From Cruorifilaria tuberocauda (lineage: Eukaryota; Nematoda; Chromadorea; Rhabditida; Onchocercidae): a DNA stretch of 64,000 nt. Below the pieces are notes generated by a model. That model did no database searches, was not told where the DNA came from, and saw nothing but the letters and a program-made list of their open reading frames with translations. Each line of letters opens with the position of its first letter. Within the stretch, counting starts at the first letter, position 1. Both the position numbers and the translations under genes were made by a program. Positions 30,719-43,283 of the stretch are shown here, piece after piece. The stretch covers positions 109,501 to 173,500 of the forward strand of contig JABVXU010000055.1 in the NCBI GenBank assembly GCA_013365365.1, written 5' to 3'.

Positions 30719-33700
30719 ATGACGTCGACGGAGGAGTATGTTCAAGGTTGTTATATTTACTTGTTAATGTTCAACCAACTCATTCTGTCCTTCTGAGATA
30801 AGAATGTTTTTTAAGTGATCTAAGCATGGACAATTGTTAAGAAAATTAATGAAAGAAACTTTAAATTTCTCTAGGTATACTTTTGCAGTTGTGGGATATA
30901 CACTAAGACTTAATTTTTTATCTTGTTATTATGAGAGTTTTATTTTTTCAAATTTCAGATGCAACATTTGCCTCCTTGCCACGTACTGTTCGAGGCATGC
31001 CTCTGTCGTTGCATGCAAGTCCGGATGGTCAGAAATTGATTTACTGCAGCTCTAATTCCGTTTATATCCGTAGTATCCTGGTAAACTAATGAAGATTTCA
31101 TCTTTTGATGAGTTTCACTGATAATCTGAAGAGTTTGTTAAACACATTATCTGTAAATGACGCTTAACCTAGAAAACTAACTCTCTGGTACAATATTTTT
31201 ATGTGTCCCTTAGCTGCAAACTTTCTTGGAATATAGCTTAGTTTATATTATAGAATCCCAAAGAATGTGAAATTTATACTGAACATGCGAATCCTACAAC
31301 TGTGGCAAAGTACTCTCCATCTGGTTTTTACATCGCATCTGGTGACCAGTCCGGAAAAATACGTATCTGGGATGCGACACAACCTACACATATACTAAAA
31401 GCTGAGTACCCAACACTGTCAGGTCCTGTTCGTGATATAGCATGGTCCGACGATAGCAAAAGGATAGCAGTAGTTGGTGAAGGGCGCGAAAGGTTTGCTT
31501 TGTCAACGATAAGATCTCAGTTACCAGATTTTAAACTATCGAATGATTGTTGAAGAAGAAAAATCGAGTTGTAACGTGGAAGTATTTTGGTAAATTGGAA
31601 ATTGTTTTTAGCAGTAACGTTATAATTTGCAGGTTTGGCCATGTTTTCCTTTTTGATACTGGAACCTCCAATGGGAATCTTTCTGGTCAAAGCCGCACAA
31701 TGTCAAGTATCGATTTTCGTCCTGCCAGACCCTACAGACTTGTGAGTGGTTCAGAGGACAATACTGTTGCACTCTTTGAAGGACCTCCTTTTAAATTTAT
31801 GACTGTAAGTTTGTAATTTTATCAATTTATGAATATAAAACTGTATATTGTATAAATTTTTTAATTCTTAAGTTACATTTTATGTTTAATATTTTTTAAT
31901 GTTTCAGCTTTTTCATGAACATACCCGTTTTGTCTACTGTGTCCGATATAACGCTGTCGGTACACTGTTCGCTAGTTCAGGGGCAGATGGAAAGGTTCGG
32001 TTAATTTTGCCTTACTGCTTTTGCCACTTTCTATTTGAGAGCTGTTTCGCTTATTTAATCAGTCAAGTTGTAATTTAATATTTGTTGTGAACTTTAGGTG
32101 ATATTGTATGAAGGAATAAGTGGTCAAAAAGAAGGTGAACTTGTGGATGACCAATGTAATGGTGTGGCACATGCAGGAAGCGTTTTTGCATTATGTTGGT
32201 CTCCAGATGGGCAGCGCCTCGCAACCGCATCCGGTGATAAAACGATCAAAATTTGGGATGTTGCTTCGAAAAAATTGGAGAAGTCAGTTATTTTTCGAGT
32301 ATTTTCATTGCACAGATATCACCCAACTTTATCGTCCTCCGTCTTGTAACTATTCTCACGATGTTTGTGTAATTTTTTGGATCTGTGGAATTCTTGTGAT
32401 TTCTCGATTTATTTGTCTTCAGAACTTTTGTGATAGGAAAAAATGTCGATGATCAACAGCTTTGTATCATTTGGACAAAAGTTTTTCTTGTTGGAGTGAG
32501 CCTCTCGGGTTTCATAAATATTTTGGACTTAGAGAGCGGTTCGGTATCAAAAGTTTTGAAGGGACATAACAAACCAATAACAGCTCTTACGGTTTGCCCG
32601 GAGAAAATGTTGGCTTTCACAGCTGATTTTGAAGGAAATATCAGTAAGTTTTTATAGATTGAAGAAAAACACATTTCATAGTTCGCCTCTTCGCATGTTG
32701 TGTCTCTGTATATATATATATATATATATATACACATACTAATTTTTAGAATAGTGGAAACTGTTCACATAACGCACTCATATCAGTCTCCATTGGTTGT
32801 ATCGGTGCTTTTTAGTATAAAATTATTGATTCAGTTTTTGCTATATCTTTTTTATTATTATTTGGCTAGATCATTGATTTTTTTATGAACAAAAAAGTTT
32901 CTCATTGCTGAAAAGCACTAAGACAGCTAATTGCATGTCATTTCCTGTCAAAGATTCGTTCCTGATTTGTATGGAAAAATGCTCTGTTGCAGCACAGTGG
33001 TGCCTTAAATCAGGAGATTCGGAAAGATTGTTACCTGCTATACACAATACACAGGTTAGATATTTCGTAGCTCTTGTTTATGATGTAATTTTACTATTTT
33101 GGTTAGAATTTCTCAAAATTCTAACGGTAGGTATAACTGCACCGTTATTCCTTGTAAGGAAAGATGATCCCTGTATAGTTATTTGCTACGTGCCTTACAG
33201 GTATCGGATATGGGTGTCTCATCAAATGGCGATTTGATATCGGTCGCCTGGGATGACTCAATTGCTTTTACTTCTTTTCCCGGTTCACTCGGTGAGTTCC
33301 CCCCGACGAAACTAGAATTTTAATTTACTCTCATTTGCTTGTTTGACCCTTTGTTACGCGGTATGAATAAAGCGTTCCATTTTGAATTGCATTTATTTTT
33401 AGATCATGTTCAGTCAAACAAAATAAAATTATCATCACAACCGCGAAAACTCGCATTAGGCTCTGGTGGCAAGGTTGTAGTTGTTGCTTGCCAGAAATCA
33501 ATTACTCTTTTCTCGGATTGTAGACAAACGATCTCTGAAAACATTGATTACGATGCTTCTTGTGCCGCTATTGCTCCAGATTCCAAGCTTGTCGCTGTTG
33601 GCAGTCAGGTATTAAGAATAGTTATATCAATAGACGTAGAGTGAATTCTTCCTAAATTTCTTTTCCACTAGTCCTTTCCAGCTGGTACTTTTCAGGAGGG

Positions 33701-34733
33701 TAAAATACACATTTATGAATTAAATGGCAATCAATTAAAAGAAATAAAAACGATCTTGCAAGCTGGATCCATCACTTCACTTTCGTGGAGTCCGAACGGA
33801 AATTTTCTTGTCGCAACAGATACAAATAGGAAGGTTCTTTAATGTTTTCTTGTTATCTTTGGTTATCCTAGTTATTTATTAAGTTTTGTAAAGTAAAGAA
33901 CATATATCTTACTTCAGTATAAGAGCGCTATAGTTGATGTAGTATTTCAGACCATCCATTACTTCAGACAAACCATTAACAGATTTTTTCATTATCAAAT
34001 CGAAAATGCATTTTATTTTAAAAAATAGTAACGCAGTTTTGAAGTGATATAGGGGCAACTGATGAGCTTCTTTCCTTTCTTCATTTTAACCAGTAAATCT
34101 CGGCTATTTCGGTGATTTAAATGAAATATTTTTTTTGTAGTACAAAAGATTCGTTCCATTATTTTTATGTTTCAGTCATTTAAAATCAAAATTGTTTGCA
34201 ACAAGAGGAAGTAATGGAACTTAAGAGCTGTTCCGAGTAGTTAGCAAATTAAATTTAAGTCGTCATTCTTACAGGTAATACCTTATTCCATGAATAATGA
34301 CTACAAATGTGCAACAGAGAAAGACTGGACTTTTCACTCAGCTCGAGTGAATTGTTCTGCTTGGTCACCAGATAGTCGTTTTATTGCAACTGGTGGCATT
34401 GATACCAATGTCATTGTTTGGGATTTGAAACACAGTGGGGATTATCCAACAATTATTAAAGGTTAGGTCGTTCTGATTTGAATGAAATTCATATTATCTT
34501 GAATTCAAGGTTTCACCGAATCCTATGAATTAGATCTGAATTGTTTTCATTTACTGCTTTGCCTATGTTTCAAAGCTTAACAAGTATCTGCATTTGAACC
34601 ATTTGTATTTTTTGGATCATTTTCAGGGGCTCATACAATGAGCCCAATTAATGGAATTGCTTGGATTGGTCCGAATCAGATCATCACCGTTGGACAGGAT
34701 TCAGTTTTGAAAATCTGGACAGTCAATATATGA
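30719..34733 (+). CDS. unc-78: Actin-interacting protein 1 (WD40 repeat)
   Basis: AIP1/WDR1 works with ADF/cofilin to disassemble actin filaments; in C. elegans unc-78 is needed for ordered muscle thin filaments. Thirteen exons join in phase: 30719-30746, 30959-31080, 31254-31492, 31633-31804, 31908-31994, 32098-32282, 32423-32643, 32993-33054, 33201-33291, 33403-33608, 33696-33833, 34275-34461, 34627-34733, giving 614 residues against about 611 in the family. The protein is WD40 blades throughout, including [53 protein letters not shown]-type turns, [12 protein letters not shown] and a final [17 protein letters not shown] near the N-terminus and the order of blades fit UNC-78 along its full length. 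A TTTTGCAG acceptor ends 9 bases before the ATG, suggesting trans-splicing. C. elegans also has a paralogue, aipl-1, so the symbol is by best resemblance. Confidence 0.95.
32708..32732. repeat. (TA)n microsatellite in an unc-78 intron
   Basis: A pure TA run lying 65 bases after the splice donor at 32644. Confidence 0.9.
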
Positions 34734-35065
34734 TTGTCTGTTTATTGGCTTTAATTATGATATCAGCGCGACTATTTGACAAAGAAACGTTTGTTTTAAT
34801 GACATTTATCCCGAACGCTCAAAATTAACTCATTTAAGTGCCTGGAATGAGTATAAATTTATGTACGGGTGCATATAGTGAACTTTATCTGTTATATTTC
34901 TGATTAACGCGACGCATGACTAAGTGCGAGCAACAAAAAACCGTTGCAGTTGCGGGCGATAAATTTAGCTTTCACCTTTTATGTATAGCAAAATAATAAC
35001 AGTAACGCGCATCATAGTGCTTGAATATAGCACAGCACAAAATTTTCTAAAATATAAACCAGCTA

Positions 35066-35105
35066 ATATGTCTAACTAACAAATTGTCTAATATGTCTAA
35101 CTAAC
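35066..35105. repeat. 22-bp spaced direct repeat
   Basis: CTAATATGTCTAACTAAC occurs twice, starting 22 bases apart. Confidence 0.8.
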
Positions 35106-35359
35106 GAATCGTTTTTCAAAAACCCTAAGAATGCCATAAGTCAGTTTTTAGTAATAAACAGCGCTATCTTTGATCTTTATTTTTTTTTCATTTATGTTAG
35201 TAAATAAGCTCTAAAGTATTAGGTTTGGAATGAATGAAGAATGATGTCAGGAGATAAGTAATACAGCCTCTGCTTATTGAATGGAATTTGGTACTGCTAG
35301 TGCAGTAAATGTGTTTCAGTTGTTGCTATTCTTCTTCTCTGTGTCTTTTGTAATTTGAC

Positions 35360-35457
35360 AAATTGATTACCTTTCTACTTCCACATATTAATAAATTGAT
35401 ACCTTTCTATTTCCACATATTGATAAATTGATTACCTTTCTATTTTCACATAATTGT
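35360..35457. repeat. 33-bp tandem repeat, about three copies
   Basis: Each unit begins AAATTGAT and continues ACCTTTCTA, TTCCACATA with small changes; the middle copy lacks one or two bases. Confidence 0.8.
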
Positions 35458-36814
35458 GCAATGAGCATGATCAACAAAAGATCGATTTTTAAGAAACGTG
35501 ATTCTTCTGATGGAAATTTTCTACATAGATTGGGCAAAAAGAATTAGAAATTTTAACGATGGTGATTCATGAATTAAAGGTATTACTCTCTAGATGACTT
35601 GTTTGCATCATTGTTAAACATTTTGGGAAAAGATAGATTATGGAGTTGTTTGTGATATGAAATGGGGACGATGGTAAAAGTGACGCAGCAGACATTGAAA
35701 TTTTCGTCGAGCAAAAATATCTCTATATCGTCTTGTAGTTTCTTTGTTTTGTTTGATATAAAAAAGGGATGGATGTACAGAAAGGGACAACCACAACAAC
35801 AAATATTTCTCATTTAAATTTAAAAAATATTATCAAACTTGAGAACAATTTTATTGTGCATTACAATTGAGACAAAGGAAGAAGTTGGGAATTGTTAAGT
35901 AAAGGGTAATATAAATTGACCCTATTCTTTTATCACTTGATCATTCTGACAGCTTAGTCTACATGGCTTCGATATTTCAGTTTGTTGAAGATAAAATTAT
36001 TAAGCACAAAGTGGTGACCGATTTATCTATGAAAAAAGTTAATTCCTATTATATGTTATTCCATATATATATATTATTCCTGTCAATTATTGATTATCAG
36101 GAAAAGTCATACGACAGTAATAGTTTATCTCTTGCCAAATTATACAAGATGGAATTGAAATAAGTAAGTGCTCAACACGGTTCTTCCAAAAACTTGTTGT
36201 TCTCGCATGTGCTGCAGATTAGAGCAGTATTTGACTTTATGGAAAGTAAAGTAACTGCAATCTGATGACACTTCATTATATTTATCAAACCTAACAGTGA
36301 TGCTAGTTTTGTTTTATTAAACCAAACTATGCCCGTAGGTGTTGGATTCATTTCATTTCTGTTATCAGATCACAACTCTATTGCTTTATCAATGGTTTTT
36401 CCTTTTCGATTTATAAAAGATATACAATCTCTCTGATTTGACTAAAATTTTTGGAGCATAACATATATCTCATATACGCGCACATACTGATCAATTACCC
36501 AAATTGACATGAGGTGTTTTTTCATTTCAATGGGGGACTGATCGTACATTCAGTTGCTGTTATCTGCTGATAATCATCATGGAATTGAACATATTATTGA
36601 TAGCATTGATTTAAATATTCGAATTGAACAGTATATTTGTAGTTGGAATTTAGAAGAAGGAAAAAAGAAAGCTGAGAAAGTAAATTCCATTCATCAACAG
36701 AGAATTGTATCTATTTACATACAGAAAAAATAAAGATGCAGTGATGAACAATAATGGATTAAGAAAGGGAGTTGATTTGTTCTTTGAGGATGAATAAAGA
36801 AAGAATAAAATGTA

Positions 36815-36923
36815 AATGGGCGGGTCCCATTTTACAGGCCTTTTACCCCGGAAACCCCATTTAGGAGGCATAGAAGATAAAAGGGTCATGTAAAGCAGAA
36901 ATCACTTTGCTGTTTCGACGAAC
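36815..36923 (+). promoter_or_regulatory. Candidate proximal promoter of the VWA gene
   Basis: An island richer in G+C than its surroundings (GGGCGGG, CCCCGGAAACCCC) followed by AAGATAAAAG 40-50 bases before the ATG. The AGATAA could be a GATA-factor site and the A/T core a TATA-like element. No strong TTTCAG trans-splice site precedes this ATG, unlike its neighbours. Confidence 0.35.
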
Positions 36924-39900
36924 ATGACTTTTCGATTCGCCGGGTTTCTGCTGCTCATTTCTGTATGCTCTGCTCAAAATGATGGTCTCGAAGGATCTGG
37001 TGAAGGATCCGGAGAAGGGGATCTATTGACCCCAGAAAATCTTTGGCAATTATCATCTGTACAACAGGATGGTGACGGTAACGATATTCTGGAATTCACC
37101 GGGATATGTATGGATAGTATATCATTTTTGAGATGTCCTAGGATTAAATTTGTTAAAATAGCATTGTATCATCTCCCAAATACCACAGTTTTCTTTCATT
37201 AACTCATTTGTTGATAATAAGTGATACAAATGATATAGATCCAATAAAGGAAGGATGTGGTGTGGATTTGTTGTTTCTTCTCGATACTTCTGGAAGTTTG
37301 GAGCAAATCTATACGCAACATATTAATTGGACCAATCAACTGGCAGAAGCATTATTAACTGATAAGGATCAAGTACGTATTGCCGTAATTCAATATGCCG
37401 AAATACCGACTACCGAATTTTCTTTTGGTACTTATCGAGATCCACGTGACATTACTAATCACATTATGACAATTAATTTCCACTCTGGTGGTACCAGGAC
37501 GGGTAAAGCACTACTGGCAGCAAGAACGGAATTGTTTAGTGAAGAGAAAGGAGCCAGGTTAGTTGAAAATTGATCGTAATATTATTTCACTAATGGCTCC
37601 ATTTGCAATTTTGGGAAGAGATACTTTAGAAAAAAACTTCCCACATAGGATTTAATTATGTTGAGCTGGAAGATGTTTCAGCACATGTTTGAATATTTCG
37701 AGGATAAATGATGTGGTGACGTGATTTCAGAAATAATGCTAGCAAAATTATTGTTCTATTTACGGATGGATTATCTGTTGATGATCCTATAAAACATGCT
37801 CAGCAGTTACGTGAAATTGAAAAGGTGAAAATTTATGTTGTATATGTTGGATCGGATGGTTTTGAATCTGAAATGAACCGCATTGCTGGCGGAAAATCGA
37901 ATGTCTTCGGGTTCGCTCGTTTTGCTTAATTATTTTTAAAATTATGATACGATATTTCGTGGCGACGAAAATTTGAATGTATTAATTTATATGAAATTTG
38001 ATAGTAATTTAATATGTAGGAGTATTGGTAAATTGAAATGATTGCTAGCAACACTCCTGGATAATCGCATAGATGGAGTGTTTAATGAATGAAATAAGAA
38101 TAACGTAGTACTCAACAATGGAATACTGTAATTTAAATGAATCAAGTTTACGAGTTTAAAATTTTCTGTCAGAAAGAATGATTGAGGTGTTATGTCTGAA
38201 AAGAGGAAGAAAAAAGTAGAGTGACGACAATATTTATCGTTGTAACCGATCCGAAATAAGAGAAAATCACTTTTCATGTTCGATTTGGTTTAGAGATAAA
38301 TATTGTATTTTTAAGAACGGTCAAATCAGTGAAACGGCCTGTTTCTGATCTCTAAATTGATTATCCATTATTTTTTTAAGAGAACTGAATAAAACGATAT
38401 ATTGATTATATTACATTCATTAAAAAGAATATCATTCGGGAGGTCATATCTACAATAATTGTGATGAACTAATATTCAATAAACTAATCATGTTCTTTCT
38501 TTTATGGCTTAATTCGGAAGGATTCCATGCTTTGACATACAACTGTCGTAGGATATTTTAATTAGCCTATTACTATTTCAGTTTTTTTTGTCAGAATATT
38601 GAAGTCGCCGAAGGGATTCGACTTGTAAGATGAAAATCATTTTGATTTAGGAGTAGTGCTTTATTCTTGGAATTAAAAACTGTAATTAGTGGTTGATAAT
38701 CAATAAAATGACATCGTTCGAAAACAAAAAGTTAATTGCTCAATGTTTTCTCCCGGTATTTTTTGGTTAACATTGCTACCGGATTGCGCGAAAAGGAAAT
38801 TAAATAGTTTCTGATTTCAGACCACATGAATTCACTCGATTGAAAAAAATATTAACCGCTGAAGTGAAAAATGCCCAAACATGCGAAACTCAGAAGGAAT
38901 GGGAAATACCAACAGCTACCATAAAAGCAATAATAAATGCAACAGTGATTGAATCATCCCATTCTTCAAATAAGATCGCAACACCAGCAAAAATCCAAAT
39001 GGTTAGCAGAATACGTACGTCAACTACAATCTATCCTACGTCACATAAATCATTGACGAAAGATACGCAGCTGAAACATAAAAGCAGGAAAACTTCAGTC
39101 AGACAAATAACTATATCTGAAGATGAGGTATGATTGTGCCTATTATGTTTTATAAATTACATCTTAAAATCTTAATCGTCGTTTTAACTTGGTAATTTTC
39201 AAACTTTATTGGTTTTCTTATCAAGTTGGACTTACTAATACTGTGAATTTTAAATTGTAAGTATTAATTGGAAGTTTTATCTAGGATATGAATAAATTTT
39301 CACATGGGTAAAATTTGAAAAGCGACGGCTGAAGAAGTTTAAAGTGTCTGAAGATAAATTACGGAAGAACTTGTTTATAAGCATTGTTAATGAGTTGGTA
39401 AAAATTAGGCTTATAGGATGTGAAATTTTCGGAAGCAGATGCAGAAAATAAAATCAACGATGAAAATATCGGTGAAGCACCAATCAGTATAGCAAATATT
39501 GACGAACAACTAGTGGAAAATATAACCACTCCCCAACAATCGACCTTCAGTAAAGATGTCAGTGATTTGCCATTATAGCTAAACTGTGGTTTTACTCAAG
39601 TAATCAGAACTTCCTTCGGTAGCACTGTAAAAAGTAGTGATACAGAATATCTGAAGATCTTGAATAACTTTCACAGTAGTTGTGCTTGTCCTCATAATTT
39701 AACGTTGATAATATGAGAAATTTCAGCAAAATATCTGCAAGATATTTCCAATACTTCATTTCTTACTAGCGTTATCAATTTTAAGATTCTGAATTGCAGC
39801 ACACTAAAAATGGCGAAGAAAGTGGAAATAGTGTAACCATTTCTAAATTTACCAAGAAGCTACGAAAGGGACATCCACGAACGGAAGTGACAGCATTATC

Positions 39901-41956
39901 TACAAATCACTCGTTTAATGAAGGTCGAGAGACTCCACGATCGGCCAATCTTCTTAGCAATAAGACGACATCAGCATCACGGTCCGTTATGTTTTCGAGT
40001 TGCTTGAACGTTTATTACAGATTTAACATTGACAAATTTCTAAGAAACATGATTACCGGTAATTACTATTTACAAAGTTTAATACAATTTTTGATTTTAT
40101 TTCTACCATTACATTTTTTTACCAATTTTTGATTTTATTTCTACCGTTGATCCAGAAGAATACTCAACAAACTAGCTTTTCGCCACTATTTTAATTCATA
40201 TATTCTAGAATGTCTCGTTACTTCTTCTTACTGACATATGATTTTCTCCGAAAGATACTTTGTGATTTGTTGGCTATAGCAAATTCATTACTATTTCAGA
40301 TATGTGACAGCACAACGTATTTCAACTGCAAGAAAGTCGGGAAAAACAGGATCAATCGGAAGTATTGGAAAAATTCAAGGTAAAGAAAACCAGTGTCGAA
40401 GATCATTGAATAATTCATTCATTATTTTTTAGGACAGTGTCCACGAGAAATTTTATTTATTGTTGACAGTTCTGGGTCAGTGCAAAGGATATACGATCAA
40501 CAAAAAGAATATCTTTTGTCACTGCTCAATGAATTACAAGTAATTACCTTCTATAAATTCCACATTTTTCAAGAGACATCCTATCATCGATCATGAGAAA
40601 TGATCACATAAATTTTAATGTTTTAAAAAAATGCTAAAGCTTTTCTAATGTACAGATTAAAGAACTTAATACTAAAAATCAAAACAGAACCGTCCTGCCG
40701 ATGCTATTGTATCTTGTTTGTTTACGATTCCTCAAATGATAAAATGTTCTGCTCAAAAAAATATTCTTTTTTCTTCTTGTAAGATTGGTGAAGGTGATCA
40801 ACGGGTTGCTTTGATTCAATTCGCAGGTAGTTCGCATCAAAGAGTTGAGTGGACATTCGATACATACAAAGATATCAAAGATATTGCAGAAGCGCTAACT
40901 CAAGTTCGACATTTTACCGGTACATTATTTTAATCAGGAAAATCAATAATCAAGTTTATTTTCAATTTAAAAATACTGGAATTTAAAAGAGACAAATTTC
41001 CCACAGTCGTCACCAATGAAGAAGATACCTAAATTATATGATGTAAAAGCTTCCTCCTTTCTGTTCTTACTGAAGGATAGGAATAATAATATTAGATATC
41101 GTAATAGATACATCCTCTGCAGAAATCACAATGAAAATCCATGTATTATCATTTCTATAGAGATGCACTCTAGTCTAATGTCTTATGTTATTAGTATTCA
41201 GTTTAGGATTCTAACTCAAACATTTTGAAGAGAATCAAGTGTTATTCAGGGACAACATATATCGGACGTGCACTGGAAAATTCAATTAGTGTTTTGGAAA
41301 CTCGCAGACAGGGAATACCAACAACTGTGATACTTGTAAGCGACGGGTATGTCACTTTTTTCATATTTTAGATCAATAGGTCAGTCGATAGTTTAGGTCG
41401 GTGGGATAAATGAACCGCTTTCGAAATTTTACAGCTGACCATCTTCAAGTAGCTACATCCACAAGACATATAGCATAAAAAGTGTGCTCTGAACGATGAG
41501 AAGAATCTCCATTCAATATTCACATTGCAGTTTCTCACAAGATGATGCCAGTAAGCCAGCAGAAGAAATTCGTCGAATGCCGAACGTTGATTTCTACGCT
41601 GTTAGTATGTCACAGCTTAATAATTTGTGAGTTACTTTATTTGATATAATTAGTTTTATATATTATTCATTCGTGATTGCTTTAAAATTCCTGCAACAAC
41701 TTTACGTATTCATTATGGTTAATTGAATACCATGATCGGAGCAGTTAACATCTTGTTCCCGCTCACTTTATTTCATGAAGTTTACTTATTTTCATTAAGT
41801 AGTGAGCAATAAAGCGCTTTTACCTCACTTTTGTTAAAACAATTTTTCAGCGAATACCTTGCGAAACTAACGGATGACCCATCGAAAGTATATGTTGGAC
41901 CACAAAGTGAGAATCTAAAGCAGGATTTGTTCCGATTGATCCACTGCAGAACGTGA
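36924..41956 (+). CDS. Secreted protein with two VWA domains and Ser-Gly glycosaminoglycan sites
   Basis: VWA domains bind extracellular ligands through a metal site, so this is likely a matrix or adhesion protein. Twelve exons join in phase: 36924-37077, 37239-37557, 37731-37910, 38821-39127, 39417-39557, 39800-39981, 40300-40379, 40433-40539, 40784-40919, 41250-41346, 41531-41626, 41851-41956, giving 634 residues. A signal peptide (MTFRFAGFLLLISVCSA) is followed by EGSGEGSGEGD, whose Ser25 and Ser29 match acidic Ser-Gly sites of nematode chondroitin proteoglycans. VWA1 (about 57-240) has a DTSGS metal site, the GGTRTGKAL Thr and FTDG. A Ser/Thr/Lys-rich linker (about 241-450) follows. VWA2 (about 455-634) has DSSGS, GTTYIGRAL and VSDG. 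Both domains keep complete metal-site residues. The first splice is the least certain: a donor 6 bases earlier is also in phase. C. elegans has similar paired-VWA secreted proteins; no exact orthologue is claimed. Confidence 0.88.
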
Positions 41957-41987
41957 TAAGAAACTCTAATTTATTCACTCTATCAAT

Positions 41988-41993
41988 AATAAA
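41988..41993 (+). terminator. Probable poly(A) signal of the VWA gene
   Basis: AATAAA 32 bases after the stop codon. On the opposite strand another AATAAA (41975-41970) could serve the convergent gene below, so the two 3' ends may overlap. Confidence 0.5.
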
Positions 41994-42259
41994 ATTTGAT
42001 GTTGTTTCAATAGTATATATAAAAAAATATATAAAACCAAATTTATAATCATATAAACATTATGAAAGACATATGAATTAGAGGCAACAGAAAATTAATA
42101 ACAATACAATCACGAAAGAAGATCAAAAACTCGATCCTGAAAATTCATTTCGAAAAAGTATTTTGTAATCTGTTGACGCTCTAGAAGAAAAAATGACTGC
42201 GGTAGCAGACAAAGAAGCTCGAACATGAAGTAAATCACAAATGTGTAGAGGTAGTTCCA

Positions 42260-42760
42260 TCAATAGTACGCAAAATCTCCATTACAAGCTTTGCTTTGAC
42301 GCCTTCTACGATATTGCACAGCCGACGCCATGTAATGCTTAGATGCCACTGCTTCCTGAATCAATTTGCATAATTAATTAAAAAGACGAAATAATATATA
42401 TCTAAAGGATAAGCAGAATCATTACCTTGCACGAAATTTACAAAGAAGAAATAGAAAAGAAATTATGCGAAAACAATGCAGATTTACCCTTGAGTTCAAG
42501 TAAAATTTTTTCGTGACGATTTTCTGTGCTTGGTACGCGGTAAATGAAGCTTCAGCTACCCCATTTGTAGAATGTCTGAGCAGTGACTTCGATTTAGCAG
42601 TTATTATTTCATTTCTTGATTCAGCGTAAGCGATGTTAGCTTAAAAAATAACACTTATAATACATTGAAGTATTATAACTGGAAGAAATTTTGTACTGTT
42701 AAAACTCATTCTTTAAAGAAAGAAAATCTACAGAAAAAATACTGCTGGATACGTACACAT
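42260..42760 (-). CDS. Small helical protein of unknown function, likely operon gene
   Basis: Not recognised. Three exons on the minus strand join in phase: ATG plus one base at 42760-42757, then 42639-42488 and 42355-42260, giving 83 residues. The 5' exon is preceded by TTTTCAG at about 42809, with donor GTACGT after ATGT. The protein begins MSNIAYAESRNEIITAKSK, continues with an amphipathic helical stretch (VAEASFTAYQAQKIV, KKFYLNSREAVASKH) and ends with a basic RRRRQSK patch and GDFAYY. There is no signal peptide or membrane span. It lies 3' of the BOD1-like gene on the same strand, with that gene's candidate poly(A) signal about 330 bases before this acceptor, which suggests a two-gene operon with spliced-leader trans-splicing. 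Alternatively the first exon, which stays open upstream of the ATG (IPPLPRTTNAYR), could be spliced from the BOD1-like gene as its C-terminus. Confidence 0.68.
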
Positions 42761-43136
42761 AGAATTATCGTTTCTGTACGCATTTGTAGTCCTTGGAAGC
42801 GGTGGAATCTGAAAATTAATAAGAAACTAAAAGATTTAAAGCATAAGACATCAAAAAATAGATTCAAAAGTAAAAGAAAAAAGAACTTTAACAAGAATGG
42901 ATTCAATCGTTCATTTTTTCTAGCTTAACAATTAATCACTATGCCTGATATAGAAAAGCTTGTCTTTAATATTTCTGTTAGTAATGGAAAATTAATGGAA
43001 CCTATGACTTAAATTACTGACGCAAGTTCTACTTAACCTCCCGTAAGCAAGGTAATCATCCTCGATAATGTAATTAATTTCAGAGTAAACGATAAAAAAG
43101 TATATATAGGGGAAAAGCAAATGCTTCTATGCGCTT

Positions 43137-43142
43137 TTTATT
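43137..43142 (-). terminator. Candidate poly(A) signal of the BOD1-like gene
   Basis: AATAAA on the minus strand, about 142 bases after the BOD1-like stop. It supports ending that gene before the small gene that follows. Confidence 0.4.
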
Positions 43143-43283
43143 AGCTAAATATTAAAACATATCAAATGGATAAAAAATATTTTCTCCGATATTTTTTGTG
43201 TAAAGATTGTAAACCAACAGCGTATAACTGACTTGAGAGATTGAATTACGAAATAAACTCTTGGTTAAGTTTACTAGATAGTG

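Larger units (their letters stand above)
34734..36814. other. Intergenic region between unc-78 and the VWA gene
   Basis: It holds the unc-78 3' UTR, with a candidate AATAAA at 35153-35158, two small tandem repeats listed separately, and otherwise A+T-rich DNA with no supported gene. Confidence 0.6.

Noticed and set aside
42665..42928. Lys-rich plus-strand frame of 87 codons
   Set aside because: Lies antisense to the small operon gene and its intron; composition is plain A-rich DNA.
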